From: Sesamum alatum
Taxonomy: Eukaryota > Streptophyta > Magnoliopsida > Lamiales > Pedaliaceae
Reading direction: 5' to 3'
Assembly (NCBI GenBank): GCA_034509735.1
Contig: JACGWO010000012.1
Location: 23,155,188 to 23,219,187, forward strand
Length of the DNA: 64,000 nucleotides
Below, in pieces: positions 25,342 through 37,162 of the stretch (its first letter is position 1; each line of letters opens with the position of its first letter). Position numbers and translations under genes: made by a program. The notes beneath the pieces were generated by a model. The model made no database searches. It was given only the letters and a program-made list of their open reading frames with translations, and was not told where the DNA came from.

Positions 25342-25771
25342 CACTACAAGAAATATATGACATATTAGTGACAAAATATTAAGTGATAATTTTAAAGTTA
25401 CTACTATATATATATATATATTAAGTAGCATGAATTATGTGTATAATTATTAGTAACAAGAATTGTGTATAAATTTGTCACTATAAAAAATATTGACAGC
25501 AGAATATTGTGGCAACAATTTTTGTTATCACTAGATCATTATTATATATGTATCCTTAATTGTATTTAATAACAACTTTATACATAAGTTTTTGTCATTA
25601 GTTCTTGCTAATAACTATTTTACAAAATAATAGTAGTTATTGAAACCATGAAATTTATTATTGTGGCAAAATAAAAAATTTTGTCACTAAGTATATATAA
25701 TTAGTGACAACATTAAAATTGTCGCTTAATTCTTTTGTTGATAATCGTCTCTCTTTTTGCTTTTGGTAGTG
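25342..25771. mobile_element. CACTA-like MITE with TAT duplication
   Basis: Starts CACTACAAGAAA, ends GGTAGTG, and is flanked on both sides by TAT (25339-25341, 25772-25774). CACTA elements make 3-bp duplications. The body has repeated 'agtgaca' and 'gtcacta' phrases and no ORF. It is similar in length and content to the copy at 31826-32261. Confidence 0.82.
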
Positions 25772-25864
25772 TATAGATGTGGAACTATTTATTCCCAGCT
25801 ACAATTTATACACAATTTTTCTATCGATAATTCTTGTGTCGTCAACTTTTACACAAAATAATTA

Positions 25865-26394
25865 GGGATAATTACATCACTCTATCCTAAAGTTTGATGT
25901 GCTTACACGTAGATCCTCTATGAGTTGGAAAAATTAAATCTAGTACCCCCAAAGTTTTCTTTCGTGTAACAAATACATCCCCAGTTAGTCAAAATTCATC
26001 TAATTTACAGATATTAACAAAAGGCCTGGATAAAAATCCATATTTAGCCTTGATTGACTTATTACTGACTTATTGGGCCAAATAAATCTTTTTACAACAG
26101 ACTACCTTTATACATCTTTACACGTTAATGCATATGAGGAAGGATATCTTCACTCGTGTTTAATCAGAGTAGATTTGTTTGATTTGTAATAAGTCAGTGA
26201 TAAGTCAATCGAGTGTAAACATCAATTTTCATTCAGTTTTTTTGTTAATATCAACAAATTTAGTAAATTTTGACTTACGAAGAACCCTATTTGTTAGACG
26301 ACTCAAGCCTCAGGGTACTAAATATAAATTTCTAAATCATAGAGTGTCTGTATAACTATATGAAACTATTAAGAGATAACAGTATAACTATCCC
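25865..26394. mobile_element. Family F foldback MITE, copy 1 (Mutator type)
   Basis: Begins GGGATAATTACATCACTC and ends AACTATCCC. An exact 9-bp duplication AAATAATTA flanks it (25856-25864 and 26395-26403). 530 bp and non-coding. The second copy is at 59218-59722. Confidence 0.87.
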
Positions 26395-26414
26395 AAATAA
26401 TTATCATCATCGAG

Positions 26415-26688
26415 CACTACAAGAAAAACATTCAATAGCAAGGAAAAAGAATCAGCTTCGAGCTAATTAGCAAGTAAAATTCTCGTTGTTAATATATTAT
26501 TTAATATAAGAAATATACTTATCAATGTATTTAGCAACAAAAATGACTTACTAATAAATTTAGCAACGAATTGTTAAAAATATATATTAAGTAGTGTAGA
26601 TTAGCAACAAGAATTTATTTCCTAATTAGCTCGACGCTGATTTCAACAACAAATTTTTTCGTTACTATTTAGCTATTTTCTTGTAGTG
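26415..26688. mobile_element. Short CACTA-like MITE with GAG duplication
   Basis: Starts CACTACAAGAAAAAC and ends ATTTTCTTGTAGTG, a 13-bp perfect inverted end pair. GAG flanks both sides (26412-26414 and 26689-26691). 274 bp, with internal 'tagcaac' repeats and no ORF. It is a different family from the 430-bp copies. Confidence 0.9.
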
Positions 26689-27050
26689 GAGCTAATTCCT
26701 CATTCTTGGAATGAGTTATTATGCGCCAATGACGCCTTGTTCAGATACTGATATTCAACATGATGGATTATGATGAATTTATTTTAATATTTAATAATAT
26801 TTCATCACTTACACATAAAAAAAAAAAAAAAAAGAGTTAATATGCGCGAATACTATATATTTCTTACATAAATCGAGTGTAAAAGTACTAAACATTGTAG
26901 AGCATATCACGTAAAATACTTGAAAATTTTTAACTGCTGATGTGATATGATCTATATACTATACTGACTTTTGCTTCCAATTCATATAAAAAACTAAAAA
27001 GGTCCCTTTACACGGATGTCTAATTTGTTGCGATTTGATGCTATTTTATA

Positions 27051-27475
27051 GCGTAAATTACATCTACTTTTCTTAAAATTTGGCATAATTATAAATACCT
27101 CCTCGTTATTTGAAAAATTACAAATACCCCCTTAAGGTTTATAATTTTTAACCAAAGGCTTAAAATTGACTATTTTACCCTTAAATTTTTTATTAAAGTT
27201 GTAGAAAAATCAGCCGAGGCAAATTGCATTATTCCTCCTCTGTGTAAACAATTTAAGAAACCTTTCCCTGCACATTGTAGTCCAAAAAATTTTAAAAATT
27301 AAATAAAAAATAATTTAATGCATAAGGGCATTTTGGTCAATTTACCAATAAAAATGAATTGAAATGGGTTATTTGTTAGACGGTTACAAACCTTAGGAGG
27401 ATATTTATAATTTCTCAAACAATGGGAGTATTTGTAATTATGCCAAACTTCAAGAGAACTAGTTATAATTTACCC
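27051..27475. mobile_element. Family A foldback MITE, copy 2
   Basis: Starts gcgtaaattacatctac and ends ttataatttaccc. Flanks TATTTTATA and TTTTTTATA agree at 8 of 9. It matches copies 1 and 3 along its length, including the conserved 'ctgtgtaaacaatttaagaaacc' region in the middle. Confidence 0.85.
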
Positions 27476-27995
27476 TTTTTTATATGTTGTTTTCATAGGT
27501 ATACATAGGTGTTCCACATATTAACAATTGACATGACATGATCTATTAGATTTTCACACTCAATCCATTGCAGACATGGCCATGATAGGGAAAATTGCAA
27601 GGTTTAGTCCCTAATTTAGGGGATAATACTTTTCATTCCGTACGAATTAATTTTTGCAATTTAATCATACAACAATAAAATATTGGCAATTTTAGTCAAT
27701 TTTCGGGCAATTTGACCAGAAAATTGTATGTAACATGCGCATGACTCAATTAAATTGCAACTTTAATCCTATTACTAGACCTCCTAAATTATAGAACTAA
27801 AATTATATTTTTTCTAACATGATAATACTATTAATTAGATTTTCGAACTCAATTCACATAACAGAAAGTAATAATAATAATAATCCTGTTGCCTAGATGT
27901 CGTTATTGCATACTCCCAAATTAATATTTTTGTTGTTTTCTCGAGCATACGCAAATGTTCAACCCGTTCACGTACAAATCTCGAGGTGTATTACA

Positions 27996-28238
27996 GGGAT
28001 AAATGTAATTTATCCCTGTGATATAAGAAATAAGCAAAAAACCCTCTGTAAAAAAATAATTAGTAAATTATCTCCTTGTGATCTTCAAATGAAGCAAATT
28101 ACCCCTCTGTATTTTCCCTTGATAGGGGGGTAATTTGCTTCATTTCTCAAAACACAAAGAGGTAATTTGCTAATTATTTTTTCATAGGGGATTTTTTGCT
28201 CAATTCTTATATCACATGGGGTAAATTATATTTATTTC
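27996..28238. mobile_element. Family C foldback MITE, copy 2
   Basis: Starts GGGATAAATGTAATTTATCC. The flanks GGTGTATTACA (27985-27995) and GGTGTATTATA (28239-28249) agree at 10 of 11. The palindrome centre is near gataggggggtaatttgctt. Confidence 0.87.
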
Positions 28239-28249
28239 GGTGTATTATA

Positions 28250-29154
28250 TCACAGGGAGGAATATTTTACCTCCAAAATAGATACATCATTTGCTTTTTT
28301 GCAATGTCTTGAGAGCCTACAGGCAAGGGGTAAGGATGATGTATTGCACTGAAGGCGCATGTATATGAAATTTGTATATGTGTTTGATGATCTTATCAAT
28401 TAAGACGAATTTGCCAAAACAAATTGATTAGGGCTACGTCCGTCGACAATGTTTGTAGAATCGGATCGACAATCGAACCGATTAAATTATTGGGTCACTG
28501 ATTCGATCGATCGAACTGAATTAAAAAACCAATTGATCGGGACTTTATTATATATATGTAATATATCGATGCATTATATATCAATATATTAAGGAAATGG
28601 AATTTATAATAATATTTTATAAAATCGGTACAATTTATAAATAAATACAATCTATAATAATTTAACAGTAAAAAATAAACAAACCTCTTGAAGGAAACAA
28701 ATTAAATCAAAATTCAAACTAACAAGAATTTAAAATTTAAAACTCCCCAAATATATTATATATTAATTGATAAAATAAATACAATTTATAACGATATTTT
28801 AACAATTGTTGCCTTCATATATTTTTTTAACAAAAAATTCCAAAACAAATTGAAAACATATGGAGAAAAGGAGAAAGAAATGGATGAAGAAGGAAATTGG
28901 TTCTCTCCCACATTGAGAAAGTATAGGCAAAGCTTGGACACTTTTTTATAGTTTAAGCAATTTCTCATATCCTACATTGAAAAAAGACTAAGCAAACTCA
29001 AACAATTGAGCCTATGAATATGTGATAGTTTGTTTAAGTAATTAATTGTTCATAAAATATTTGTCAATCTATTTTTTTGACATTTGTTTTTTTCTATTGT
29101 GTATTTCACTATATTATTCTTTTGTTAAATATATGTTAGATTAGTGAAAAATAT
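28250..29154. other. AT-rich non-coding region
   Basis: No gene. A segment around 28430-28520 has repeated 'gatcga' and 'aaccga' phrases. The rest is low-complexity AT-rich sequence. Confidence 0.5.
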
Positions 29155-29554
29155 AAGGTTATTTGGCATTTTCGTTCTTTAACTTTTTAGGGTAGCATTT
29201 TGGTACTTTATCTTTTTAATTTTCGTGATTTTATCGATGGAAAAATGCATGTGCCTCTCACGTGACATTCTAAAATTGGGGGCTTTTGTTCCTATTAACC
29301 CATTTCTGCCAGCATTTTTGTTCTTTAACTTTATATAGTAACATTTTGGTCCTATATATCTTTTTAATTTTAGCGATTTCGATCCTTTTTTGCGCTGGAG
29401 TTCACCCTTCTCGCGGGTGGAGGTGAACTCCGATGAACAAAAGGACTGAAATTGTGAAAATTAAAAAGATGCGCCGAACCAAAATGCTACCCTAGAAAGT
29501 TAAAGGACGAAAACGCCAAATAACCTAAGTTACAGGACTAAAATGCATTTAACC
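29155..29554. mobile_element. Family D foldback MITE, copy 2
   Basis: Matches 23549-23990: 'tttggcattttcgttctttaac', 'ggagttcacccttctcgc', 'gtggaggtgaactcc', and the right end ggactaaaatgcatttaaccc. The left terminus appears shortened. Confidence 0.75.
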
Positions 29555-29830
29555 CTTTACTTTATTGTGACGTCCATAGATTTTTATACTTAATTGAGAC
29601 GCTAATTGGTAATTATTAAAAATAAATAAATTAAGTATAAGTTATAGGTAGAAGTTTTAAATATATTAAAACTTGAAGGGACTAAATTGGAGCTTTATAG
29701 GATATTTATGGTCAAATTATATATATAATGAAGTTGGGCATTAAATTGTAAATTTAATAAAACTTATTTAAAAAAAAAAAAAAAAAAGAGCTGAGGATGT
29801 AATTGGGAGGACCGCCCCTCCCAACATTTA

Positions 29831-30141
29831 TCTATATATAAAGTATATCTGTACTATTATATATAGAAAACCCACTCCATACTCACAAACGGCGGTTAAT
29901 TACACCGCTGCACCATTTTTTGTAAGGTAAAAAATGTTCTTCAATTGATAACCGATAATATAGCCAACTTATTTAACTTTCAAGGTTTCACTACTTGATA
30001 AATTAGTTTTCTTTCTTTCTTTTATTTTTTTAATGTGATTTAATGGTTTATATTTTGCTCTTACTTATAATAATAATATATTTTAAAGCGCAAAAGAATA
30101 TTTATTATATACACGGAGGGACGGCGTGCCACAACAGCTAG
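29831..30141 (+). mobile_element. Non-autonomous Helitron-like element, copy 1
   Basis: Begins TC (TCTATATATAAAG) after an A and ends GCCACAACAGCTAG before a T, matching Helitron rules (5' TC, 3' CTRR, A|T insertion, no duplication). Just inside the 3' end CACG...CGTG can form a small hairpin. It aligns along its length with 58340-58626, including 'cggttaat(t/g)a(c/t)accgc(t/c)gcacc' and 'atattttaaagcg'. Confidence 0.72.
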
Positions 30142-30388
30142 TTACAAAAAAAAAAAAAAAAAAAACACACCCACACCATTACACTAACACACATTAAAAA
30201 AAAAAACAAACAGGCGTTCGACAATCGAGAGGTAAAATTTTATTTTCTAAAATTATTATTAATTTATATAATTATATTATTTGATTAGTGCATTTATTAA
30301 ATATTCTTTATATTATCCGATTTACTATTTAATCGAAAATTTTAATGAAGTTGAGCATTTATTCAAATTAGTGTTCGGGTATATATTT

Positions 30389-31094
30389 TGTTGGAAGTGG
30401 ACAGACCACTAATGGGATCACCGAGATCAATAAGCAATGAATTACAAATGGGGAATGGGTTCGCAAACCCTTATAATACAATTACTTGGGGAATAATACA
30501 AAGTAACAGAATAGTATGAGAAATAATAATGATAAAGAAGCAATAGGAACAAATCCTTTTGTAACAGGCTCAGAGAGCCACAAACCAGTTGTGAGCGAAC
30601 ACGACTACAGAAAGTCGGCACTCTACAGATCGGTTGCACCGTAGACCAACACCGGCAACCAACCGACCAGTAAGTCACCACATGAATCCCACAGAAGGTA
30701 TGTAAGGTTTTCACGAAGGGGTTTCACTCAAGAGTAGTAGGAAGTTAGAAACTGTCTCTTGTGTCTATGGGGGAAAGATGAAGGCTCCCTTTATAGTCAT
30801 CTTCCATCCACACTTGGATGGAATCCTTTGATTCCATCGAAAGTAAGAGGCAGATCTATGGAAAGAGATCTCCTCCATATCAGAAGATGGAGAGTAGAGA
30901 AGGTAAGAGAGGGGAGAGAATAACAACGGCGCAGTGAAGGGGATGAAGAAAATGACTTAGGGTTAGGGTTGGTGGGGTTAAATAAGAAGTCACTCCATCG
31001 GGTCGGGTATCAGAGAGTGGGCCGCCGAGTTTTGGTCTTTGGGACATCCTGGTCTGTTGGGCCTTTATTTCTGAATGGTCATGGGCCAACTTCA
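30389..31094 (-). mobile_element. LTR-like segment inserted in the solo LTR
   Basis: A GC-richer block that starts TGTTGG and ends near TTCA. On the minus strand it has a TATA-like gatgactataaagggagcc. It differs sharply in composition from both flanks. No exact target duplication was found, so the borders and the LTR identity are tentative. Confidence 0.38.
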
Positions 31095-31769
31095 ATATGT
31101 TTAATTGAAATGGGGATATTATTACCAATAATTAAAATTATTTAATCTATTAGATTTAACCGTCGTTATAATTGATTTACTCAAATGAAATCGAGTTTAT
31201 TAACTATAGACATAATTATAGTACTAGTTTCTGAATAATTATTATAATAGTGAAGGATTGGCATAAATTAATAGTAATAGTAGAAAATTTTATTTGAAAA
31301 ATATTAGGAAATTATATTTGAAACTTATTGTATTTGTTAAAAAGGAATACGATGAGATTTTTGTAATAATTTCATTTGGGGATGTTATAGAGAACGAGAG
31401 TTATAAAAATACGAGGGGTTTGATGAATTAAATAAGCTCTTGAGAGTTAATTGATAAATTATATATGTACCGGGAAAACTTATAATGTTTAAGTGTTTAG
31501 ACGAGGAATGAACGAAGGTTTGAATTTCAATATAAATAAAATATTAAATATTGGTGGAAAAGTAGGAATATTATTTAGTAATTTCATTCAAAATTTACAA
31601 TATTTTCTATATATTAATATACAAATTATACCTTGCTATAGGACGTGAAGATAGGGTAGAGGGCTGAACAGTTCTTTCTATTAACGTGATCATTTGAGTT
31701 TGAGGTAAGTATAGTTAATTGGAGTTATATATATATGTGGATATGTATGTACTTAAAGTTGTATACTTA

Positions 31770-33134
31770 GAGGGTGTTTGACTAAGCTTTTTTAAAACAT
31801 TTTATAAGCTCCTACATTTTATAAAACTAGAAGAAAATAGAAGATTAGCGATAAAAAAACAAATGATAATTTTAATATTGCCACTAATTATATATATATA
31901 TATATTTAGTGACAAGAATGTTTATTTTGTCACAATAATGAATTTTATGATTTTAATAATTACTATTATTTTGTAAAAATTTATTAGTGATAAAAAATGT
32001 GCACAAAGTTATCACTAAATACAATTAGTGACTCATGTATAGTGACAACCTAGTGACAATAAATAATTGTTATCACTATATTATGTTGTCACTATAAATG
32101 TGTCACTAATGGTACTTAGTGATAATTTTATACACTATTTTTGTCACTAATAATTATATAGTGACAAGATGAAAAGTATTGTCACTTAATACATATTTTT
32201 AGTGATAACTTTTAAATTATCATTTGATATTTTGTCACTAATATCACATTTTTTTGTAGTGTAAGATGTTTTAGGAGCTTATAAGATGTTGGATCTTATT
32301 TTAAAAATAAGCTCCTAAAGTGTTTGGGTAAAATAAGATGTTAAAGCTTATAAGATGTTTTCACATCTTATAAGATGTTAGGGTGTTCGGCATAATAAGG
32401 TCTTTTTATTGGTAAAATGACCAAAACGGACATGATACTATTAGAATCAAATAAATTATTATTTTTTAAAATAATTTCATAAATAGTACACATTAGTTCA
32501 ACTTCAAAAAAAATTATGAGATAATTTTTTACAAAAATAAAAATAATATCGGATTATGACCTAAATTTTGAATAAAAATAATATATATGTACATTCATGC
32601 TAGTCAAATATTAATACGAATATATATATTTTTTTCTCTTGATGCAATGACTATTTATAATTGTATAACTTATAATGTTTTGAATTTATATTTTTTCAAT
32701 AAATATACTATCATAGCAATCTTATTTTTGTTTAGCTATAATAATTCATTATTTAATAATGAAGCATTTTCTCTTTTTTAAATGGAAAAAAATTAATAAC
32801 AATAAAAAATGTTGAAATCCTAGAGAGAGAGTATCTATGTGTGTGTATGTGAGAGGGGGGGGGGGGGAGGGAGAGAGAGAAAGAGTACTGTGTGTGTACA
32901 GTGTCCGTGTGTAACATATTAATCTTATAGAACTTATAAGACGTTTTGAAAAAAGTTAGAAATGTTAACTTTTTTTTTTTTTTTGGGAAGAGCTTATAAG
33001 ATTTAAAACATCTTATTTTGAGATCTTATAAGCTCTTTAACGAAAATTTTGCCAAACAAATTTTTGGAGCTTATAAGCTCCCAAACATCTTATAAGATGT
33101 TTTGAAAAACTTATAAGCTTAGCCAAACACCCTC
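31770..33134. mobile_element. PIF/Harbinger-like non-autonomous element with TTA duplication
   Basis: Left end GAGGGTGTTTGACTAAGCTT; the inverse of the right end is GAGGGTGTTTGGCTAAGCTT. TTA flanks both sides (31767-31769, 33135-33137). These are Tourist/Harbinger-type features. Subterminal 'cttataagatgtt' repeats occur on both sides. A CACTA-like MITE is nested at 31826-32261. 'gagaggggggg' at about 32850 includes a long G run. Confidence 0.8.
31826..32261. mobile_element. CACTA-like MITE nested in the Harbinger-like element
   Basis: Ends tttttttGTAGTG followed by TAA. The left end is decayed (aactagaagaaaa for CACTACAAGAAA) but preceded by TAA (31823-31825). Its 436 bp are rich in 'agtgaca/gtcacta' phrases, the same family as 25342-25771. 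Confidence 0.72.
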
Positions 33135-33524
33135 TTAATTATAAATGACTGGTAATCTGTCTGGGTTATATATATATATATATATATTTGTGTTTGTATA
33201 CTTGATTGTGAAGTATTGGTTGTTTGTTTGGGTTACGTTATTGATCTGTGAAATTGGTATTATGTGCTTATTGTAGTTGTGTGTACGGAAGTCAAATAAA
33301 TGGCTGTGTGATCATATATTTGATCGTTAAATGAAATTGAATGAGGACGTTATTGGTGGGGAATCGATTGTAATGAAACTGAATGTTGAAGTTAATGATG
33401 TTTTTGCTGTGGATTGAGATAAAAAGATGGCTTACCTAACTGGGGGGCACCCTGCAATGACTTATGATGATATGATTAATGACGAGTTGTGTGTTGTCAT
33501 TGATAAATGGAGATTATGTAACAT

Positions 33525-33646
33525 ATCATACGAGTTGTATGTTGTGTGATATGATTGATGATGGGATATCATACGAGTTGTGCGCTGTGTGGTATCATTG
33601 ATGATGGGGTATCATACGAGCTGTGTGTTGTGTGATATCGAGAAAA
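33525..33646 (+). repeat. 43-bp minisatellite, about 3 copies
   Basis: Units starting atcatacgag(t/c)tgt at 33525, 33568 and 33611 are exactly 43 bp apart. The third is truncated. It lies inside the solo LTR. Confidence 0.9.
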
Positions 33647-34355
33647 AAAATGGGATATTTGTGATGGAGGTGATGATAGCCTACAAAGACCATTTAGTGA
33701 TGCATTCCAGATCGGGTAAGCAGGTCCCTAAGATAACAAAAAATACTTTTGAGTATATGATGTTGTGTATTAACTTATGATTATTGGTTTTGGTTATTCG
33801 GTGGTTCTGTGGTAATGGTATGACGAATGATTGTTGGTTAGTGTCAATTGTATGGAATTTCTCCTAGTGAGCATGTGTTTGTATATGTAAGCTAATTAGA
33901 TATACTTATTGAGTAGACAATCCATTCCTTGTCACATATTTTTCAGGATATAAGTCAAAGTGACTAGCTGAATGAGATCATAAGTCATGCTATCAGTTTT
34001 ATTAGGTGGGTCAACAATGACATCTTGGGTTGAGATCTCTAGCTACATAGCTACAAAGACATTAGATTTTTGATTGAATTTGTATTTTGAGATTTATTGA
34101 TTTTAATATAAATTTCTTGTAAAACGGGTTTAATTATGGAGGATGTATTATATTAGTGGTATTAAAGCGTAGTGATGTAGGGGGTGTTACATTTATAGTA
34201 GGTGATTCAACACAGATTGTTACATATTTGATAAGTTATTTAGAGAAAAGATATTTGATATGTATTATTATAATCGATGTATTCAAAATAAATAATAATC
34301 CATCGCTTTCACTAAAAAAGATTAATTAGGTCTTCGACTGTTGTCTTTTCCTAAA

Positions 34356-34610
34356 GGAAAAAATGCAATTACCCCCTTAGTGATATGCAAAATGTGCAAA
34401 AAACCCCATGTGAAAAAATAAATAGCAATTTACTTCCTATATTTTAAAAAATGGAGCAAAAAACCCCCCTAAAAATGGAGCAAAAAACCCCCTGTGAGGG
34501 AGTTGTTTGCTGCATTTTGAATAACATAAAGGGTAAATTGCTAGTTATTTTTTCACAGGAAGATAATTACTCTTTTTAGTTAACACAAGGGGATAAATTG
34601 CATTTAACCC
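34356..34610. mobile_element. Family C foldback MITE, copy 3
   Basis: GGAAAAAATGCAATTACCCC ... GCATTTAACCC, flanked by the exact 10-bp repeat TTTTCCTAAA (34346-34355, 34611-34620). The internal phrase 'aaatggagcaaaaaaccccc' is duplicated in one arm. Confidence 0.92.
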
Positions 34611-34867
34611 TTTTCCTAAATCACTGTTCAAAATAAATGATAATCTATCGGTTTCACTGAAAAGATTAGTTTGGGCTCTTGTCTTTTCCTAAATCACCTT
34701 AAGACAGATGTATTTATTCTTCACCTAAAACATGGGCTATGTTTCCTTTCTCTTCTCTCTTTTTTGGTACAGTACGGCTGCTGTTTTAATAACATTAGGT
34801 TTTTAATAAATTTATGTTTACCAAACTTTTTTAATATGGGCATATATGAATTATAAAATTATGATGA

Positions 34868-35257
34868 TACTACTGACATTAAAAAAAAAAATTAACAAAA
34901 AATTTTCTAGTAATAATTTTAATATTGTTACTAATTATATATATTTAATGAAAAAAATTTAATTTTTTCATAATATATGAAGAATTTTGCAATATTAATA
35001 ATGATAATTAATTTGTGAAAACAGTCATTGACGACATGAAAGTTGTCACTATAAGATTTGCTTTAATGGCACATGTATAGTAACGATCTAATGACATCAA
35101 TTATTTGTTGTCAATATAAATGTATCGCTAACTATTTATAATGACAGTTTAACGCATAATTTTTGAATTATTATTACTTAATATATATTTTTATTCGGAA
35201 AAATTTTGAAATTATCACTTGATATTTTGTTACTTATATAATATTTTGATTGTAGTG
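34868..35257. mobile_element. CACTA-like MITE, decayed copy
   Basis: Ends ttttgattGTAGTG and shares the internal order of the 31826-32261 copy (ttttaatattg, actaattatatatat, gtatagtaacgatctaatgac). The left terminus is unclear. Confidence 0.5.
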
Positions 35258-35385
35258 CGACAGTGTATAATAAATATAAATACGTAGCCTCGACATTTTA
35301 TTCAAAGTAGTTTTCAAAAATTGGAATACAATTTTGACTTAATTGATTGTATCGATTAATTTTACACGACAAGTGTAAAAAATAA

Positions 35386-35651
35386 GGGTTTAATGCAATT
35401 TACATTTATGTGATATTGCAAATAAGCAATTCCCCCCTATAAAAAGAAATCGCAATTTACCTCCCTATATTCTTTAAAATAGAGCAATTTATCTACCTGT
35501 CTAGGGAGGTAAATTGCTCCATTTTAAAAAATATGGGGAGGTAAATTGATTCATTTTAAATAATACAGAGAGGTAAATCGCTATTTTATTTTTTATAGGG
35601 AGATATTTTACACATTGGCAATATTATATAGGAGTTGCTTGCATTTTTCCC
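35386..35651. mobile_element. Family C foldback MITE, copy 4
   Basis: GGGTTTAATGCAATTTACAT ... GCATTTTTCCC. Flanks TAAAAAATAA and TAAAAATAA are the same apart from one A. The central palindrome 'ctgtctagggaggtaaattgctcc' is nearly perfect, and one arm segment is repeated. Confidence 0.85.
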
Positions 35652-35839
35652 TAAAAATAATATATACTTTTAGCTAGGTTTACTACAGCATGGCGTTTTG
35701 ATTATTTTTCTTTTTCTTCTTTAACAAAAGAGAGATCATTCATTATTTAGCAATTCACATGATAACCTACTACAACATATGGTTGTTATGCATGTGAAAG
35801 TAGGGTTCGAGTCTCATCAAACGTATAAGCATTTATTTT

Positions 35840-36063
35840 AGGGTAAATAAGACGACATCTCTTAAAGTTAATTCTAATTATAAACATTTTATATCTTTTG
35901 TAAAATTAATATGGACATCCCTTGAAGAGGTGTTAGTGCCAGGGGGTATTTGTCTAAAATTTCACCACTGAATAGGGGGTGTACTTGTAAGTATAACTAT
36001 AATTTTAACAGGTGCATTTGTAATTTTGCAAACCTAACCTCATTGGGTGTCAATAAAATTTAT
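35840..36063. mobile_element. Family B-like foldback MITE, decayed
   Basis: Starts agggtaaataagacgacatc; the other end reads cctaacctcattgggtgtcaat, both resembling family B copy 1. The borders are approximate. Confidence 0.45.
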
Positions 36064-36463
36064 AGTGATTAAAAAATATATTGAATTGTTAATTGACAAC
36101 TCACTACAAAACAATGAATTATTCTCTACAGTAAATGACTAAGCCTAATTAAATGCAAACAAATCAACACTTTCCGGAGATTTAGTTATGATTAAAATAT
36201 TTATCTTCATTTTAGATATGGTCACTGTTTTGGCCTCACCTGCAAATACAACGGGTAGTAGCCGCTGCGCAACTGTTATTAGCTTACTCAAATAAAAGAG
36301 AAGGAAAATGGTATGAATAAGTGGTCAAAATCGACAAAACGAATCAAGTTTATGCATGCGTAAATTAAAATTCAGCGATGAAGTCAATCGATTGAAGAAT
36401 TAGTTATTTTGTGGAAGAAAGAAATAACCAATATTTGAGTGTATTTTATTCCACAACATTTTA

Positions 36464-36714
36464 GGGATAAATGTAATTTATTCCCCTGTGATATAAGAAA
36501 TGAGCAAAAATCCCCCTGTGAAAAAATAATTAGCAAATTACTCCATGTGATCTTAAAATGAAGCAAATTACCCCCTATATTTTCCCTTGATTGGGGGGGG
36601 GGGGGTAATTTGTTTCATTTCTCAAAACATTGGGAGGTAATTTGCTAATTATTTTTTTACATGGGAATTTTTGCTCATTTCTTATATCACAGAACGATAA
36701 ATTGCATTTATCCC
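36464..36714. mobile_element. Family C foldback MITE, copy 5
   Basis: GGGATAAATGTAATTTATTC ... GCATTTATCCC, with an exact 10-bp duplication CAACATTTTA (36454-36463, 36715-36724). It is closest to copy 2. The centre has a run of twelve or so G residues. Confidence 0.92.
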
Positions 36715-36724
36715 CAACATTTTA

Positions 36725-37162
36725 CAAAGCAAGATAATTATTATTTAAGATCTATCTCTGAATAAATAGTACAGATAGTACAGATACAAATACAGATACA
36801 GATGAACTTGAAAATTATGGTCTCTTTTACTTCCAAACAAGTACTTGTTTTTCGTTCAAACATCTCCCTCCATTAATAAATACTTGTTTCCCATCTTCCC
36901 TTCCATCCAATGTATTAGTTGTTCGTTTTGCATGTGAGCTACAATTACACATGTATTTGCCTCAACATTTTTGTGTTTTCTTAAATGTCCATAAATGCAT
37001 AGTTTTCTTAAAGAATGGAGATTGCGTTTGGTCAGAATGATTTTGAGTTGGGGAGAGCAGAATTTTAGGTCATGGATTTCAAATGATTTTAATATTTGGT
37101 TATATTAAATTTCTGAAGAAACAACTTGGAAAAAGTAATTAAATTTTGAAATTCATTATAAT
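36725..37162. other. Non-coding DNA, no gene seen
   Basis: AT-rich; includes a short imperfect repeat 'acagatacaaatacagatac' near 36780. 37015-37160 has the tone of an old MITE (gcgtttggtcagaatgattttg), but its ends are unclear. Confidence 0.45.

Larger units (their letters stand above)
29566..34191 (+). mobile_element. Solo LTR of a gypsy-type retrotransposon, with nested insertions
   Basis: Starts TGTGACGTCCATAG and ends GGGGGTGTTACA. An exact 5-bp duplication TTTAT flanks it (29561-29565, 34192-34196). TG...CA ends and 5-bp duplications are LTR-retrotransposon hallmarks. TGTGACG...GTTACA resembles Tekay/Del chromovirus LTRs, which are long. Removing the Helitron (311 bp), the LTR-like segment (about 706 bp) and the Harbinger-like element (1365 bp) leaves about 2.2 kb, plausible for one LTR. 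No internal gag-pol is seen, so recombination between two LTRs probably removed it. Confidence 0.75.

Noticed and set aside
27897..28133. 78-codon plus-strand frame
   Set aside because: Produced by the palindromic family C MITE; no coding evidence.
32850..32875. G-run as a functional quadruplex
   Set aside because: It is a single uninterrupted G run beside GA/GT microsatellite in a transposon; nothing supports a function.
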